DNA of 64,000 nucleotides from Liopterus haemorrhoidalis (lineage: Eukaryota; Arthropoda; Insecta; Coleoptera; Dytiscidae), in the NCBI GenBank assembly GCA_963971575.1, contig OZ020620.1:41020924-41084923 (forward strand), given 5' to 3'. Under the pieces are notes generated by a model. It worked only from the letters and a program-made list of their open reading frames with translations, made no database searches and was not told the origin of the DNA. Position numbers and translations under genes: made by a program. Shown in pieces: positions 9,922-20,692 of the stretch. The first letter of the stretch is position 1. Each line of letters starts with the position of its first letter.

Positions 9922-10395
9922 TTGACTAGACTAGTATGTTCTTTTTTTAGGGTTTTGTAGGTATGACCAAAAAACCCTTATACCGTCATTTTATCGTCTC
10001 TCTGTTTGTTTTTAATTGAAATGCTTTTATGATCTGTTAGTCGAGCAACTTCATCAATTGTAGACTATGTAGAATATGGATGTATGACTAGACTAGTATG
10101 TTCTTTTTTTAGGGTTTTGTAGGTATGACCAAAAAACCCTTATACCGTCATTTTATCGTCTGTCTGTCTGTTTTTAATTGAAATGCTTTTATGATCTGTT
10201 AGTCGAGCAACTTCATCAATTGTAGACTATGTAGAATATGTATGTATGACTAGACTAGTATGTTCTTTTTTTAGGGTTTTGTAGGTATGACCAAAAAACC
10301 CTTATACCGTCATTTTATCGTCTGTCTGTCTGTTTTTAATTGAAATGCTTTTATGATCTGTTAGTCGAGCAACTTGATCAGTTGTAGAGTATTTA
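9922..10395 (+). repeat. 162-bp tandem array derived from the family A 5' end
   Basis: Three units are repeated at a spacing of exactly 162 bases (AGGGTTTTGT at 9949, 10111 and 10273). Each unit begins GACTAGACTAGTATG, then carries the first about 70 bases of family A up to a short GTCT tract, then TTTTTAATTGAAATGC and a unique segment. The third unit is truncated near 10395. Units are almost identical. Confidence 0.95.
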
Positions 10396-10420
10396 TTTCG
10401 AAATCCGAATTGTTCTTACA

Positions 10421-11090
10421 AGGGTGATTCAAATATAAACGGTATTTTTTTTAAATACATTTATTTACTAATAATATTCACAAGTGAAACCTTCAGTTTT
10501 TCTCTACATAGCCTCCTTCACGCTACACACTCTTTTGCCAACGTTTTGGAATCTTGAATATTCCTTGTTCAAAAAAAGTTTGAGGGTGCGTCGTCAATCA
10601 ATTGCGCACACGCTCCTCGACATCTTGATTGTTTTCAAATCGTTCCCCTCCAAGCGATTCTTTCATGGGCGCAAACAAAAAATAGTCACAGGGGGACAAA
10701 TCTGGACTGTAGGGAGGGTGGTCGAGGGTTTCCCAGTGCATTTCCTCCAATTCGTCCCTTGTCAAAATCGCTGTGTGAGGTCTAGCATTGTAATGGAGAA
10801 GGATATCTCTGATGGGCTTATCTCGTCTTTTGTTTCGGTAGGCGGCTTTTGCTGACTCTAACAACTGGCAATAGTAAGTCGCATTCACCGTTAATGGGCA
10901 ATCAACTTCAACAAGCTCTCCAACGGCACGGATATTGTCATCTGTGCCACTTGACTTTGGGCGTCGATTATGACTTTCGTTTTATATACTTCCTCGGCCC
11001 TTAAATTGTCTGGCCCAAGTAAACACTCGGTTCTGGGACAGTGTAGCGTCCTCAAACTGTCCTCAAACTGTGCCCTTCATTGGTTCAAAA
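10421..11090 (-). pseudogene. mariner-like transposase, internally deleted
   Basis: The minus strand contains part of the second DNA-binding domain (VFTWARQFKGRGS, then RRPKSSGTDDNIRAVGELVE), jumps to NATYYCQLLESAKAAYRNKR, and continues to LLHYNARPHTA and HPPYSPDLSPCDYFLF. The spacing between the second and third catalytic positions is 34 residues (DD34D class), but the second Asp is Tyr (HYNARPH). The first Asp lies in the deleted part. The 3' boundary is near AAGGGTGATTCAAATATA at 10421. It is a dead copy of a family different from its neighbours. Confidence 0.85.
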
Positions 11091-11314
11091 TTTTATAATA
11101 ATATGTTGTACAATAGACAAAGGAACCTCTTATTCACTTATGGCTGTACTGAGGACAGAAGAGAGCAGCTAACCAGGTTGGTTACTCGTCGCTAACCACC
11201 ATTCAACTCGGAACTACTTGCTGAGTACACTAGCAAAATTTCCTTTTATATATGAACCATCTTCGTATATTAATAATTTAGCTTCTTTCGTGTTATCAAT
11301 AATTCTTTTAACAA

Positions 11315-11508
11315 TAGGCGCTTTCCTTTTACCACTTTACTTAAGAAATCTAAGCTAAGCTAAGTTAATCTAAGTTGTAAGAGCGTTCCATTTATAAGAC
11401 ACTGGCTAAGATAAGCTAAGTTTTTTCCTTCCCCCTTTCCCTTGCTAAGATATTTGAATAACTTCTTAGCTTAGCCAAGCATTTTAACTTGTAAAAGGAA
11501 AGCAGCTA
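11315..11508. mobile_element. Short MITE with AAGCTAAG repeats
   Basis: The left end TAGGCGCTTTCCTTTTAC and the right end GTAAAAGGAAAGCAGCTAA are inverted copies. Inside, AAGCTAAGCTAAG (11350s) is mirrored by CTTAGCTTAGCC (11464-11475). About 195 bp, non-coding; superfamily undetermined. Confidence 0.55.
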
Positions 11509-12828
11509 ATAACTTCCAACTACTTTGCTAAGACTGGATGGCAAACTAATTGACCGGTAATTTTTGGGATTTGATTTGATTGGAATTTTACCCGATTTTG
11601 GAAAGGCTATGATTTTCGCTACTTTGAATAATATAGGGTAACCTATTTCTATATTAACATTAATGTCAATATTAACATCCAAATCTATTTATTCACATAC
11701 TTTCGTAGTCCAGTGGTTCTGGAACGAGAATGCGAAATTCGTGTCCTGGTGAGACCTCATTTTGATATTTACCTTATTTGTTATACGTATTATCGCATTT
11801 GCGTTTTAGTATTTCTCAATGATCTGTATATTTCTGTCATTTCTATTAGGTTGTTGCCAAAGTTTAGCAGATTTTTTACAATTTTTCTTTATATTAAATA
11901 AATGGTATTGTATTTAATCAAAATATTAGTCATCTGTCAGGCAGAAAACGGATCCCGCATTGAAAGAACGTGCCATATTTTGACGTAGTCCGATCAACCC
12001 ATTTTCGTGCATATTCGACATTCAAAAAGGGCTCATAACTTTTCGGCTCAAACAGTTATTTTAAAGTATATGTGTAGGTATAGCCATCTATGTATATGGG
12101 AATACTTTTGCAACAATATAACGTAAACTATAGTATTTTTTTGGAAAGTATTTTAAATAAGTATTTTTAATATCATCCTGCCCAGGTTCCATGACAATAT
12201 TTCTTTAAAATTTGACAACTCTTTCGAAGTTTATTTGTTTTTATATCATTTCTGATATTTAAATTGAGTTGTATTAATTGACTTTTTGTTGTTGTTGTTG
12301 TTGTTGTTGTTGTCGTTGTTATTGTTTTCTACAGTGGGAATATGTTTTATTTTTGGGTTTATTTTATTTATTTTTTCCTAAATGAGACTGGTCTACAAAA
12401 GTTTACTTGGCGTTTAGTCCAAAGCCAGATTAGACCAAATCTCAGAACTGATCGCTCAGTTTGCAACAAGTCTTCAACTCGTACGTTTTAAATAGGACTG
12501 TTTAAATAGTAACTATTACGCTAGACGTAATATTGTTGTCGTAGTGTCAACATTTCATTATTTTCTTATCAAAATATGCCAAAATTTGAATGATTTACCA
12601 CAGTATATTTAAAGAGACTGCAGGTGTATGTTGATTTCATCTTATACGTATGTAGGTACAAGTAAATATTAACAAAAATTTGTGACTAACTTCTTTAAAA
12701 TTATTTTTATAACTACGAAGCAAGAAAGAATTGCCCTTAAAATTGGATCAGAAGAAACCATTTTAAAGCATAATTCTTGTCTATAATTAACATTTATTGG
12801 TCAAATATTATAAGGTTGTTATAACCAC
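11509..12828. other. Mostly unassigned; contains a (GTT)n tract
   Basis: No gene is supported. A trinucleotide tract of about ten GTT units with two interruptions lies at 12286-12325. The rest is AT-rich single-copy-like sequence. Confidence 0.5.
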
Positions 12829-13322
12829 TTTTTAGGGTTTTGTAGGTATGACCATAAAATCCTTATACCGTCATTTTGTCGTCTGTCTGTCTGTCTGTCT
12901 GTTCGGTAAAAATTTTAGCCAAACGGCTAAACCTAGAGAGTTGAAATTTGGCATGCTTATACAACTCGTTGACCCGCACATAGGAAAATACCAAAACATC
13001 TAAAAAACATATCCCCCTAAAAATATAAACAAATATGTGCTCATCGAAAAAAAAATATATTTTTTTTTAAATTCTGAGTATTTATTATTTTTGCAAAATA
13101 AATTATTTTGGCGCGATTTTTACCAAAACTGTGCAAAAAAAATGTGCAGATAGTTTAAACTAAAAATCTGAAAAAAATCTAAGTAATGTACATTTGTGTA
13201 AACCGGAATAGTACAACAGGAATTTTTGATCAGATTATGTTTTCGGAAAATAACGCATTTTTTGTGTTTCTGCGTGGTCATGTAAAATATTTAATAATAT
13301 TATGTAGCACAGTAAACAGAGC

Positions 13323-13393
13323 GCTTCGATGGTGTAATGGTTACTATACTGGCGTTCTAATTTGCAAACTCGAGTTCAAATCGGCCTCGAGGC
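13323..13393 (+). ncRNA. tRNA-like cassette, Gln/Arg-like, in family A copy 1
   Basis: A-box TGGTGTAATGG (13330-13340) and B-box GAGTTCAAATC (13372-13382) match a tRNA-Gln type pol III promoter, with the same spacing as in tRNA-Gln. GCTTCGA (13323-13329) can pair over all 7 positions (one G-U) with TCGAGGC (13387-13393) as an acceptor stem. The anticodon-loop position reads TTCTAA, i.e. UCU. The T-stem is poorly paired, so a functional tRNA is unlikely; a pol III-type promoter or tRNA-derived relic is more likely. Confidence 0.55.
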
Positions 13394-13774
13394 AATTTCA
13401 TTTTTTCTGTTTTTTTTTTGCATTTTTATTTTGTTTAAATTATTTTTTCAAAATTCTAGGGCAAATATTGCATTTAATTTTTAAAAGCGTAAATTTAATA
13501 ACCAGTGGAAATTGTTGAAATTGATTACTATTGGACTTACAACCAAGTAACTTAAAATATAACAGTAGAAAGAATTTAACGTCCAAATTTTGAATATAGG
13601 TAGAAATATGAAATAATTTCACTCAGCTTTTTGGACAAGAAGCGTTTATTTTAACAAAACACAACGTTTCGCCAACAACATTGTTGGCTTCTTCAGGTGC
13701 TATAACAATAACATCATGATAGAAAACAATATTGTAAAATCAATATCAAAATTTACCTATGTTAGTTAAACGTA

Positions 13775-13956
13775 TATATGTAAATGAACACTTGACCCCA
13801 AAAAATAGTTATCTCTTTAAAGAGGCTCGCGCTTCCCTACGTACTAAAGGGTTCAAATACATATGGTCCAGAAACTGTAAGATATATGCCCGCAAAGATG
13901 ATACGTCTCATATTCGTTACATTCGTAACGAAGAAGACATCAATAAATTAGTTTAA
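13775..13956 (+). pseudogene. LINE ORF1 C-terminal fragment
   Basis: The frame reads YVNEHLTPKNSYLFKEARAS, then KGFKYIWSRNCKIYARKDDT and ends NKLV-stop at 13956, 50 bases before the ORF2 start. This matches the C-terminal domain of ORF1 proteins of many insect Jockey-group LINEs, related to the baculovirus FP/25K family, thought to bind nucleic acid. Only about 60 residues remain because the LINE copy is 5'-truncated just upstream, at a 7-bp direct repeat AAACGTA (13768-13774, repeated at 16988-16994). Confidence 0.7.
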
Positions 13957-14006
13957 GTTTGTCTTCTTCAAATATTTGCTTATTATAATACACTCTATTA
14001 ATCTTA

Positions 14007-16844
14007 ATGGCTCTATCTATTTATTATCAAAATGTTAACGGACTAAGAACCAAAACTAACGAAATTAAACTTAACTCTAGTAATTGCAACTATGATATAA
14101 TTTGTCTAACTGAAACAAATTTAAATTCCTCAGTGTACGACTATGAAGTGCTTAGTAGTGAATTTAGTGTAGTGCGGCGAGACAGAGATTTGACCATCTC
14201 TTCAAAAACGGACGGAGGTGGCGTTTTAATAGCTATAAACAATAAAATATCATATGTAAACAATGTTGACTGGTCTAGTAACGCAGAAGATATTTGGATA
14301 ACTCTCAATACAAATATATTACATGAAAACAACAAAACTGTTAAATTACACATTTGTTGTGTTTATATACCGCCAAACAATCATTCTGCCTTGCTAAATT
14401 TTTTAGACAAATTATATATAATAAGAGATTCCGCTCCGAATGACAAATTTATCATATGCGGTGACTTTAATTTACCACATTTAAGATGGGTTTCTTTGGA
14501 TGGTGGCTTCACAGCACTTAATACTTATAATTCAGCATCTAATGATTTAGTTGACTGTATAGCCTACTGCAATTTTTTTCAATTCAATCACATATTGAAT
14601 CTTAACAATAGAATCTTAGATCTTATTTTCAGTAACTCTGAAACAGTAAGTATTATGCGATGTGATAACCCACTAACTAAAGTTGATAGTCATCACCCTC
14701 CGTTGGAGATCTTCATATTTTCTATCACACAAAAATACTTACAAACAAAACCAAGACATATATACTTATATAAATCTGCAGACTATGATAATATTAATCT
14801 TTTTCTTTCTAATATTGATTGGAATATTAAATTTAAATTCTTAGACACTGAAAAGTCTGTTGAATATTTTTATAACAATTTATATTATGTAATTAACAAA
14901 TTTGTAAAACAAAAGTGTATCAGGAAAAGAATATATCCAAATTGGTACAGCGGGGAGTTGATTGAATTAATTACAGAAAAACATAAGGCACACACTAAAT
15001 TTAAACGATTTGGCACTAAATCATACTATCAATATTTTTCAGTTTTGAGAAAAAAAGTAAAGAAAATCATTAAGGAATGCTACGATAGTTACATTCATAA
15101 AGTCGAGAATGAAATTCCAGCTAATCCAAAAAAATTCTGGTCTTATGTAGCAAGCACAAAACAGCAAACCATACCCAGTAACATAACTTATGAAAATAAC
15201 AATTCCTCAGATGGAATTGAAATATGTGACTTTTTTTCTAAATATTTTAGCTCAGTTTACACCAACAATCACACCCAACAATCCAATAATTCGCCTTCCT
15301 ACAGCACAAACCAATGTATTCCGTCTAACCTTAATTTATCGGATTGCTGTATTACGGATACTGAAGTTTCTGTTGCGTTAGCTGAAATGGATATTAACAA
15401 AGGAGCAGGGCCCGATAATATTCCGGCTATTTTTATTAAAAAATGCAGCGAATCATTAAGCCTTCCCCTTACCTTAATTTATAAAAAATCGTTGAGCGAA
15501 TCATATTTTCCTAAATTGTGGAAAAGGGCATTAGTTGTTCCGATTTTCAAGACGGGTAATAGAAACTTGGTTGAAAACTACCGTCCAATTTCTAAACTTT
15601 GTATTTTTGAAAAAATTTTTGAACGATTTATTTATAAATCATTATTTTATTTTGTTAAAACTATAATTAATATTGAACAGCATGGATTCTTCGCGGGCCG
15701 TTCAGTAGATACCAATCTCACAGTCTACACAGATTATATATTAAAATCAATGGATAAAAGAATTCAGGTTGATGCCATTTACACTGATTTTAGCAAAGCA
15801 TTTGATACTGTTGACCATAACTTACTTTTAGGAAAGCTAGCTTCAATTGGTGTAAGTGGTAATCTACTTGAATGGTTTCGCTCGTATTTGCACGATAGAG
15901 AACAAAGTGTTACATTGAACGGGTTTCAGTCAAATTTTGTAAAAATTTCTTCCGGTGTACCCCAGGGAGCTCATTTAGCCCCCTTACTTTTTAATATCTT
16001 CATTAACGACGTGTCAGTATGTTTCCAGAATACAAAATTTTTAATGTATGCTGATGATCTCAAATTATATAAGAAGGTGACATCTCTAAACGACTGCCAG
16101 GCAATACAAGAAGACATTGATCGATTTAATAATTATTGTAACCTCAACAGACTTAAATTAAATATTAAAAAATGTAAAAAAATAACTTTCACACGTAACC
16201 GACATATTATTAATTTCTCGTATAAAATCAAAGACAACAATTTAGAACATGTTGAGCAAATTAAAGATCTAGGCGTTATATTAGATTCCAAATTACTTTA
16301 TGATATACACATAAACTCTATAATTAAAAAGGCATATAAAATGCTAGGCTTTATATTAAGAATCAGCAAACCATTTAAGTGTGAAAAAACATTATTAACG
16401 TTATATTATACATCTGTAAGAAGTCACCTAGAATATGCCACTGTCTGTTGGTCACCCCAATATATGGTCTATATAAAGCGGCTTGAAAATATACAAATAA
16501 AATTTACAAAACACTTCTACTACCGATTTCCAAGCAACCATTTAAATTTAATAACTTTAGAAAAAAGAAGAATATTTTTGGATGTCGCTCTCTTATTCAA
16601 AATAATAAATAATATTGTTGATTGCCCACCACTACTAGATCAGTTACGCTTACACATCCCTAATTACATCACGAGAAATAATGACCTTTTTTACTTATCA
16701 TTTAACAGAACAAACTCGGCTTTTAACTCACCGCTGAACAGAATCTGCTTAAACTTTAATAACATCTCAACAAATGACAACTTTCCTGATATATTTTTGC
16801 TAAATTTCACACAATTTAAAAAATGTATTCTACGACTGTTATAA
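14007..16844 (+). CDS. LINE ORF2: APE endonuclease and reverse transcriptase
   Basis: The 945-residue frame is uninterrupted. An apurinic-like endonuclease occupies about residues 1-240: YYQNVNGLRTK at the start, catalytic LTET around Glu36, CVYIPPNN near 120, ICGDFNLP with Asp154/Asn156, and a VDSHHPPL motif near 228. The reverse transcriptase spans about 490-760: YRPIS at 525, the DFSKAFDTVDH palm motif, SSGVPQGAHLAPLLF, and catalytic YADD at 681-684. A Cys/His-poor C-terminus follows. The architecture fits the Jockey/CR1-like group, which nicks target DNA and reverse-transcribes its own RNA there. The 5' part of the element (most of ORF1) is missing, so this copy is probably immobile although ORF2 looks recent. 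Confidence 0.93.
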   Translation: MALSIYYQNVNGLRTKTNEIKLNSSNCNYDIICLTETNLNSSVYDYEVLSSEFSVVRRDRDLTISSKTDGGGVLIAINNKISYVNNVDWSSNAEDIWITLNTNILHENNKTVKLHICCVYIPPNNHSALLNFLDKLYIIRDSAPNDKFIICGDFNLPHLRWVSLDGGFTALNTYNSASNDLVDCIAYCNFFQFNHILNLNNRILDLIFSNSETVSIMRCDNPLTKVDSHHPPLEIFIFSITQKYLQTKPRHIYLYKSADYDNINLFLSNIDWNIKFKFLDTEKSVEYFYNNLYYVINKFVKQKCIRKRIYPNWYSGELIELITEKHKAHTKFKRFGTKSYYQYFSVLRKKVKKIIKECYDSYIHKVENEIPANPKKFWSYVASTKQQTIPSNITYENNNSSDGIEICDFFSKYFSSVYTNNHTQQSNNSPSYSTNQCIPSNLNLSDCCITDTEVSVALAEMDINKGAGPDNIPAIFIKKCSESLSLPLTLIYKKSLSESYFPKLWKRALVVPIFKTGNRNLVENYRPISKLCIFEKIFERFIYKSLFYFVKTIINIEQHGFFAGRSVDTNLTVYTDYILKSMDKRIQVDAIYTDFSKAFDTVDHNLLLGKLASIGVSGNLLEWFRSYLHDREQSVTLNGFQSNFVKISSGVPQGAHLAPLLFNIFINDVSVCFQNTKFLMYADDLKLYKKVTSLNDCQAIQEDIDRFNNYCNLNRLKLNIKKCKKITFTRNRHIINFSYKIKDNNLEHVEQIKDLGVILDSKLLYDIHINSIIKKAYKMLGFILRISKPFKCEKTLLTLYYTSVRSHLEYATVCWSPQYMVYIKRLENIQIKFTKHFYYRFPSNHLNLITLEKRRIFLDVALLFKIINNIVDCPPLLDQLRLHIPNYITRNNDLFYLSFNRTNSAFNSPLNRICLNFNNISTNDNFPDIFLLNFTQFKKCILRLL

Positions 16845-16987
16845 CTGCTATTATAACATCAAAAATTTTACTGTTACTGTAATTTGTGTTATATAAATGT
16901 ATTAATCTATACTAGTGCCACACTGTTATTGGGCATGTCCTGTTGTGTGGCCGAATTATGTAAAATAAAAATAAAATAAAATAAATA
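16845..16987 (+). other. LINE 3' UTR and A-rich tail
   Basis: About 140 bases after the ORF2 stop end in an (AAAAT)n tail at 16961-16987. The direct repeat AAACGTA follows at once, matching the sequence upstream of the truncated ORF1, which supports the LINE boundaries 13775-16987. Confidence 0.65.
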
Positions 16988-17550
16988 AAACGTAGTCATA
17001 ACAGACTGTACATCAATCATCTCCAAGGATGGTGAATTGTAGAATTCATAAACATTAATGTGTACTTGTTAAAAAACAGACCATAGGAAAAACAGGAGTA
17101 AATTTCAATTAAATGTTGAGATATAATGATCAAAAATTAGAAACTATTGTTTAAATTTTACAATGCAAAATGAGACAAAATAAATGTTGTTGGCGAAACG
17201 TTGTGTTTTGTTAAAATAAACGCTTCTTGTCCAAAAAGCTGAGTGAAATTATTTCATATTTCTACCTATATTAAAATATAACGTAACTATAAATATATAA
17301 TACCATGGATACAAGTAAAAAAAAATGAAATATATAAAATATATGTTGTCATGTGTTATAATGTCTGTATCATATTAGTGCTTAAATATATTACTGCTAT
17401 ACTGCTATTTATATTCCTATAAATACACGAAAATAGAAGGGCGGAGCTTATGACTAAAACAACCAATGGAAGCCATAGATGCAATTTTCCAAATCTTATT
17501 AAATCTTGCTATATAAAAAAAAAAATACTGCACATATTTAAAAACGTTTT

Positions 17551-17911
17551 TTAGCCATTCTGACGCCAATTTTGAATATCATCGAGCTTTCTGTGACATA
17601 CAGTATATGTTTATTTTCAGGTGTTATTTTTCTTTAATGATTTTTTTTGGAATTTTCCAATGGTTGAGTAATGTCTAATATTTTTTGTCAACATTATTTA
17701 ATATGCATATTTGCCGTGTTTATTACATAGGCGCTATGAAGCGTTTACCGTTACAAGTGACTCAGTCCCATGAATCACAATAAGGATAAGGTGAATCTGA
17801 TTTAGTTAGTCAAATATTAATTCAGATAAATACTCCTACAAGATCAAATATATCTTGCATTCTTTAAATTGTTAACTAGGGTGTAGGTATTATGATTGTG
17901 TTTATTCTGTT
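17551..17911. other. No recognisable feature
   Basis: AT-rich spacer between family A copies 1 and 2, without a supportable gene or repeat end. Confidence 0.5.
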
Positions 17912-17963
17912 CTTTTTAGGGTTTTGTAGGTATGACCAAAAAACCCTTATACCGTCATTTGTC

Positions 17964-18049
<86 letters not shown>

Positions 18050-18050
18050 T
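17964..18050 (+). repeat. (GTCT)n microsatellite, about 22 units
   Basis: Uninterrupted GTCT repeat at the fixed microsatellite position of family A. Other copies have about 5 units (12883), 11 (45237) and 6-7 (56860), so the tract expands and contracts within the element. Confidence 0.97.
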
Positions 18051-18527
18051 CGGTAAAAATTGTAGCCAAACGGCTAAACCTAGAGAGTTGAAATTTGGCA
18101 TGCTTATACAACTCTTTGACCCGCACATAGGAAAAATACTAAAACATCTAAAAAACATATCCCCCTAAAAATATAAACAAATATGTGCTAATCAAAAAAA
18201 AAATATTTTTTTAAAATTCTGAGTAGGGTATCAAATGAAAGCCCTTAGTACGTGGATTAACGATCAAAATTTTATTTTTGCAAAATAAATTATTTTGATG
18301 CGATTTTTGCCAAAATTGTGCAAAAAAAATTTTGTCCCATACCCTGTAGCCCAGATGGTTTAAACTAAAAATCTGAAAAAATTCTAAGTAATGTACATTG
18401 GTGTGAACCGGAATAGTACAACAGGAATTTTTGATCAGATTATGTTTTCGGAAAATAACGCATTTTTTGTGTTTTTAACTAAAATATGTTAAATATTTAA
18501 TTCGCTATGTAACATTTCAGATCAGAA

Positions 18528-18608
18528 ACTCTGGTAGCTCAGATGGTTTCGTAATGTACTTTGTAATTTGTAGTGCGAACGTTGCAGAGTTCGAATCCTG
18601 TTAATTTT
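18528..18608 (+). ncRNA. tRNA-like cassette, Thr-like, in family A copy 2
   Basis: A-box TAGCTCAGATGG (18535-18546) and B-box GAGTTCGAATCC (18587-18598) are good pol III promoter matches. The loop at the anticodon position reads TTTGTAA (UGU, Thr). The acceptor stem does not pair. It sits in the same element interval as the cassettes in other family A copies. Confidence 0.55.
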
Positions 18609-19259
18609 ATTTTTTTCTGTTTTTTTTTGCATTTCTATTTTGTTTAAATTATTTTGTCAAAATTCTAGTTATATTTTGGTAAATGTATTTATTTTTTAAA
18701 AGCGTAAATTTAATAACCAGTGGGAAGTGTTGAAATTATAATTTAATTCTGTTTTAACGAAATCAGAGGGCGGGACTTATGATATAAGCAACCAATGGAA
18801 GCCATAGGCGCAATTTTAAAAATCTTACTGAACCTTGCTGTATAAATAAAATACTGCACATATTTAGAAACTTAAATAATGGTATTAGGCATTCGAATTA
18901 AAATTCATAAAAAAATATTTTGACATAAAATTTGTTTTGGCATCCCAAATAATCATCATTCAGTTACTAAATACCTGCAAAACCCAGAAATGTGTGAAGA
19001 TTCACACTTCACATAAATTTTTTTTTTAGGTCATCAGTCGCATTTTCACCTGTATATTTATAATAAAAATTCTCGGATATAGAATTGATCAGTTTCTCCC
19101 CGGGGCCCGCAAAGAAAGTATCTCCCCCGGGGCCCCAGAAGTCCTCTTGGGGGCCCTGCATACATCCATATATATGTATAATAAATACGAGGGCTACCTT
19201 CCAAGTTTTTACAAAAACTAAGAAAGAATATTTTTTTTTGGAACAATCTATTTTGTTGC

Positions 19260-19684
19260 TTCTCAAAATATTCGCCTTTAAGATTTATACACTTTTGCAT
19301 GCGTTCAATCCAATTCTCGAAACATTTTTACCACTCTGAAGTTGGTATCTCAAAAACATGGTTTTCGGTCTTCAACAGCTTCTTGATGTGATAAACGTCG
19401 CTGTCCACGTATTTTTTGTTTGATATTGAGGAACAAAAAAAAAAAAAAAAAATCGTTAGGGGATAAATCAGGTGAATACGGGCAATGAGACATTAATTCG
19501 ATGTTTTTCTCATTCAAATAATGAATTGTTTGACGTGCTGTGTGGGAGCTTGCATTGTCATGATTAAGAATGATGCGACGTTTTTGGTTGTTTTTCCTGA
19601 TTTTGTTGACAACTTCTGTCAAACAAATTGTTGTATACCATTCAACATTAACTGTATTCTCTAAAATTCTTCTATCCTCTAAAA
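19260..19684 (-). pseudogene. mariner transposase C-terminal half (after the hAT insertion)
   Basis: The minus strand resumes with VNVEWYTTICLTEVVNKIRK, retains the second Asp in NHDNASSHTARQT and the third in SPDLSPNDFF, then has an expanded Phe run from a homopolymer (poly-T/A near 19436-19452) and degrades. The C-terminal MQKCINLKGEYFEKQ block lies near 19260-19310. With the N-terminal half it would make a DD34D mariner, the same family as the copies at 23290, 25931 and 41345. Confidence 0.88.
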
Positions 19685-20137
19685 CAGTGGTTCCCAAACT
19701 TATTTAGTCGCGGAACCCCAATGCGCTGTTCAAAAAATTACGGAACCCATTTATTGGATTTTTTTTAATACAACTTTAATTAATGCAAACTAATTACAAA
19801 AAAAAAAATTCAATAATTCATATTTTTCATATAAAATGAATTCATCCTTTTGCTTTTTGAATTCTAATATCCTTCCAAAATTTAGTATAATATTAGATAA
19901 TCAAATTCGCACATCTGGTGCAGCATTTAGTTTACTGCGATATTTCGAATTTGTCTCAGCGTATTTTAAAAATCCAGATTCACACATGTACCTAGTTGCA
20001 AACGGTAACAACAACCAAATAGCCCTTTTTGATAAATGAGAATATTGGTCATATATATCAGACCAGAAAGTTGTTTTTTCTGTGTATCTGTATTACATTT
20101 ATTTTTCTTGAATAAATTTTTAACTAAATCTTAAATC

Positions 20138-20300
20138 CTTTTTACCGACCGCCAACATATATAAGGGAGGTATTGTGATCATACCGATTTTGACATTTTG
20201 AGATTTCGATGGATCTCCGCGAATTGAGGTCCCTACATAACGTTTTGACTATTTTTAGCAAGATGTCTGTCGGTCTGTCTGTCCGTCCGTCCGTTTGTCT
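20138..20300 (+). repeat. Family B 5' part
   Basis: Starts CTTTTTACCGACCGCCAACA and runs through GGGAGGTATTGTGATCATAC and a short GTCT/GTCC tract, then diverges after about 20300. The sequence to 20692 is unlike the other B copies and unassigned. Confidence 0.85.
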
Positions 20301-20692
20301 TAAGTCGTTAATCCCATTAAGAATTATTTTAAGCAATTCTGTTCCTTATTTATTAATTTTTAATGACTATATTCCTTAATGAGCTTTATCAGGGCCAGCC
20401 ATCTTGATTAGTAGTGACGCGAGATTTTTGCAAGTGGCGTTTGCATTTTGTCTATCGTTTTTAGTTGTTTTTAAGTGGTAAAAGTGCAGAGTGAACCTGA
20501 AAAAGTGTGTGATATTGTGGACTTTTATGTTTGGACTCCGTAGAGACCAAAAGTTGAGAGATTGAAAAGGTATTTGAAGATATTTTTGTTAATTTTATAA
20601 TGCAAGTCATTGTTATGTAGAATGTGCTTGTATATACAATATGGAAACACATACATATGTACATATATATGTAGGTGTATATAGTACGTATA

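Larger units (their letters stand above)
13564..17270. mobile_element. Inverted-repeat, Penelope-like insert in family A copy 1
   Basis: The insert is flanked by a 12-bp target duplication, TTAAAATATAAC (13552-13563 and 17271-17282). About 85 bp near each end are near-perfect inverted copies, starting TATAGGTAGAAATATG at 13595 and mirrored up to 17270. The left arm read on the minus strand has CTGAAGA, an 8-bp stem GCCAACAA/TTGTTGGC and GAAAC, a hammerhead-like order as in Penelope pLTRs (one base off CTGATGA). No Penelope coding region remains; the interior is filled by a LINE. Confidence 0.6.
12829..17550 (+). mobile_element. Family A copy 1 (Helentron-like), interrupted
   Basis: The backbone starts TTTTTAGGGTTTTGTAGG at 12829, has a short GTCT tract at about 12883, and continues to 13563. 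After a 3.7-kb insertion it resumes at 17283. The uninterrupted site is seen in copy 5 (near 46000), where CTTAAAATATAACGTAAC is continuous. The 3' end is lost after about 17550, so the terminal palindrome is missing here. It contains a tRNA-like cassette at 13323-13393. No protein is encoded by the element itself. Confidence 0.85.
17912..19023 (+). mobile_element. Family A copy 2, complete
   Basis: This full-length copy starts TTTTTAGGGTTTTGTAGGTA and ends with GAAATGTGTG...TTCACACTTCACA and a T-run. AGGGTTTTGTAGGTAT at the start is inverted as ATACCTGCAAAACCC near 18972, with the terminal palindrome outside it. This asymmetric arrangement, plus a T-rich terminus and no clear TSD, fits Helentron-associated non-autonomous elements. 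It has the longest GTCT tract in the window (17964-18050, about 22 units) and a Thr-like tRNA cassette. No ORF is credible; the frame across the microsatellite is an artefact. Confidence 0.8.

Noticed and set aside
9922..10395. CRISPR-like array (162-bp spacing) and the array at 27966-28112
   Set aside because: Units are contiguous and near-identical over their whole length, with no unique spacers; both are tandem repeats of mobile-element sequence in a eukaryotic genome.
17932..18168. Open frame rich in Cys-Leu-Ser-Val repeats (also 24286-24486, 44965-45321)
   Set aside because: These are translations of the (GTCT)n microsatellite and family A 5' end; the same frame recurs only because the repeat does.
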